Below, one piece after another: positions 62,566 through 64,000 of a stretch of 64,000 nt of DNA. The notes under the pieces were generated by a model, which was not told the DNA's origin, ran no database searches, and saw nothing but the letters and a program-made list of their open reading frames with translations. The translations under genes and the position numbers were made by a program. Source of the DNA: Podarcis raffonei (lineage: Eukaryota > Chordata > Lepidosauria > Squamata > Lacertidae). Where the stretch lies: the NCBI RefSeq assembly GCF_027172205.1, contig NC_070614.1:53306501-53370500 (forward strand), written 5' to 3'. Within the stretch, counting starts at the first letter, position 1. Each line of letters begins with the position of its first letter.

Positions 62566-63020
62566 TTATTTATATCCCCCCCTCCCCAGCCGAAGCCGGG
62601 CTCAGAGCAGCTAACAACAATAAAAGTAACACAGTTTACATAAAATCACAATCAATTAATTGAAATACATTCTAAAATCAATTCATTCTAAAATCAATTC
62701 AGAATCAAATTGATGGCAATCATTGGGCTAGAGTTCTGTGAGGATTGCCAAAGGAGGGGGTCAGGCTGTGCCTTGGCCAAAGGCCTGGTGGAACAGCTCC
62801 GTCTTGCAGGCCCTGCGGAAAGATGTCAAGTCCCGCAGGGCCCTAGTCTCTTGGGACAGAGCGTTCCACCAGATCGGGGCCACAGCTGAAAAAGCCCTGG
62901 CTCTGGTTGAGGCCAGCCTAACCTCCCTGTGGCCTGGGACCTCCAAGATGTTTTTATTTGAAGACCGTAAGGTCCTCCGTGGGACATACCAGGTCCCGTA
63001 GGTACATGGGTCCTAAGCCG
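62566..63020 (-). mobile_element. L2-like LINE, subfamily A, tail to tail with previous copy
   Basis: ttttatttatatccccccct at the left. On minus [40 protein letters not shown]. Confidence 0.88.
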
Positions 63021-63174
63021 TATAAAAGCCAACCATGACTTCTCCATCTTCAGTTACAATGAGGACTAGTAGGGTGATCAATCAAAGGCTTTTCCCGGAC
63101 AAGGTGTCCGTCAAGGAGGAACTTAAAGGAGGAAAAAGCGGTTGGTTGCGGCATGGAAGCATAAATAAATCAAA

Positions 63175-63300
63175 TGTAAAGAAAAAGGAATGTACCTTTT
63201 ATCATATGTGGTGGTCGTGTAAGGGAGGCCTAGGCAAACTCCGGCCCTCCAGATGTTTGGGACTACAACTCCCATCATCCCTAGCTAACAGGACCAGTGT
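63175..63300. mobile_element. L1 scrap joined to palindromic miniature element
   Basis: KKKECTFYHMWWSC then aggcaaactccggccctcca and actcccatcatccctagct. Same junction as 16120-16180. Confidence 0.7.
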
Positions 63301-63439
63301 TTTTTATACCTTACTAGTCTATAGGCAACTTCATTTTTATTATTCTTTCCCATTAATTATCAGTAGAAATTTTCACTTTATAATTTCCTTAAACTCCCAT
63401 CCTAATCTCCAGTCCTAATCTGTCAGGAGATTTGTGTAA

Positions 63440-63840
63440 TTACAGTACTTTTAAAGATATTCTTTAAACGTTATCCAATCTTTACTAAATTTCCGGCCGG
63501 AATTTCCTCTTATTCTCCCAGTCATCCTTGCAAGTTCCAAATATTCCATCGTCTTTGCTTGCCAATCAGTTTTTGCGGGGATGGCATCGCCTTTCCAATT
63601 TTTTGCTATTAAAATCCTCGCCGCTGTGGCTGCGTACATAAAGAGGGTTCTGTGGGGTTTTTTGTAGATCGGTGGATATAATACCTAACAAAAAGGCTTC
63701 AGGGTTGTTGTTTTTCGAAACGAGAATTTGAAGATCTTTTTGAGTTCCTTGTATATTATGTCCCAAAATTCTCTTATCTTGGTGCAGTACCACCACATGT
63801 GCATAAAGGTACCAACTTCCTTCCTGTTTCCTCTAGAGGC
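63440..63840 (-). mobile_element. L1 LINE 3' end
   Basis: On minus FMHMWWYCTKIREFWDIIYK, AARILIAKNWKGDAIP, MTGRIRGNSGRKFSKDW, in two frames. Confidence 0.85.
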
Positions 63841-64000
63841 CCAGCTCCATCTCACACATCCAAGAGAACCGGCGAGAGCAGTGGTTGTCGTTCCAAAGGC
63901 CGTTGGAATAAGCCTGGACACAGTCCTCTCCGCCTCCCAGTCCGTGGCCGTACCAGTGGTCCGGCTGCCCTTCAGCCCAGTCCCTAAAACAACAGAACCA
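63841..64000. other. Window-end sequence, unassigned
   Basis: GC-rich, no repeat recognised. Confidence 0.25.

Overview
The window is vertebrate nuclear DNA, almost certainly from a squamate reptile and probably a lizard. It has spliced host genes with long introns. It is crowded with BovB (RTE), L2-like, CR1 and L1 LINEs, tRNA-derived SINEs whose 3' tail copies the BovB tail (Sauria-SINE type), small DNA transposons and (ATT)n tails. Nothing bacterial, no CRISPR array and no ordinary intact tRNA or rRNA gene was seen.

Three host genes can be assembled from exons with canonical splice sites and matching phases. (1) Minus strand, 26733 to 6363: six coding exons (173 aa) of a spermidine/spermine N1-acetyltransferase (SSAT) family paralog whose acetyl-CoA loop is intact but whose catalytic tyrosine position is leucine. 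(2) Plus strand, 28198 to 39197: six coding exons (186 aa) of SAT2, with the catalytic tyrosine kept. The two genes lie head to head, 1.46 kb apart between start codons, and four of their six exons have identical lengths. (3) Minus strand, 54360 to 42305: eight coding exons (272 aa) of a type II C-type lectin of the asialoglycoprotein receptor/CLEC10A kind, convergent with SAT2. From general knowledge ASGR1/ASGR2/CLEC10A and SAT2 both lie on human 17p13.1, so this looks like conserved synteny.

Layout. 1-6300: repeats downstream of the SSAT-like gene. 6363-15816: its last two exons, split by a 5'-truncated L1 that carries a 7.3-kb LTR element with nearly identical LTRs. 15.8-26.7 kb: the rest of that gene, with L2, CR1, L1, SINE and solo-LTR insertions. 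26.7-28.2 kb: the divergent intergenic region. 28.2-39.2 kb: SAT2. 39.2-42.3 kb: convergent intergenic repeats. 42.3-54.4 kb: the lectin gene. 54.4-64 kb: upstream sequence, mostly repeats, with one unassigned candidate exon (58735-58839) and one repeat-poor stretch (about 61620-62420).

Many insertions are nested and keep target-site duplications, so their order can be read directly: BovB, L1 or SINE into LTRs, CR1 into a SINE, a SINE into a small mariner-like element, a MIR-like SINE into L2, and an LTR element into L1. The most interesting points are the SSAT paralog with altered catalytic residues, the lectin with a degraded calcium site, and the young LTR element in sense orientation 0.14 kb upstream of a host splice acceptor.
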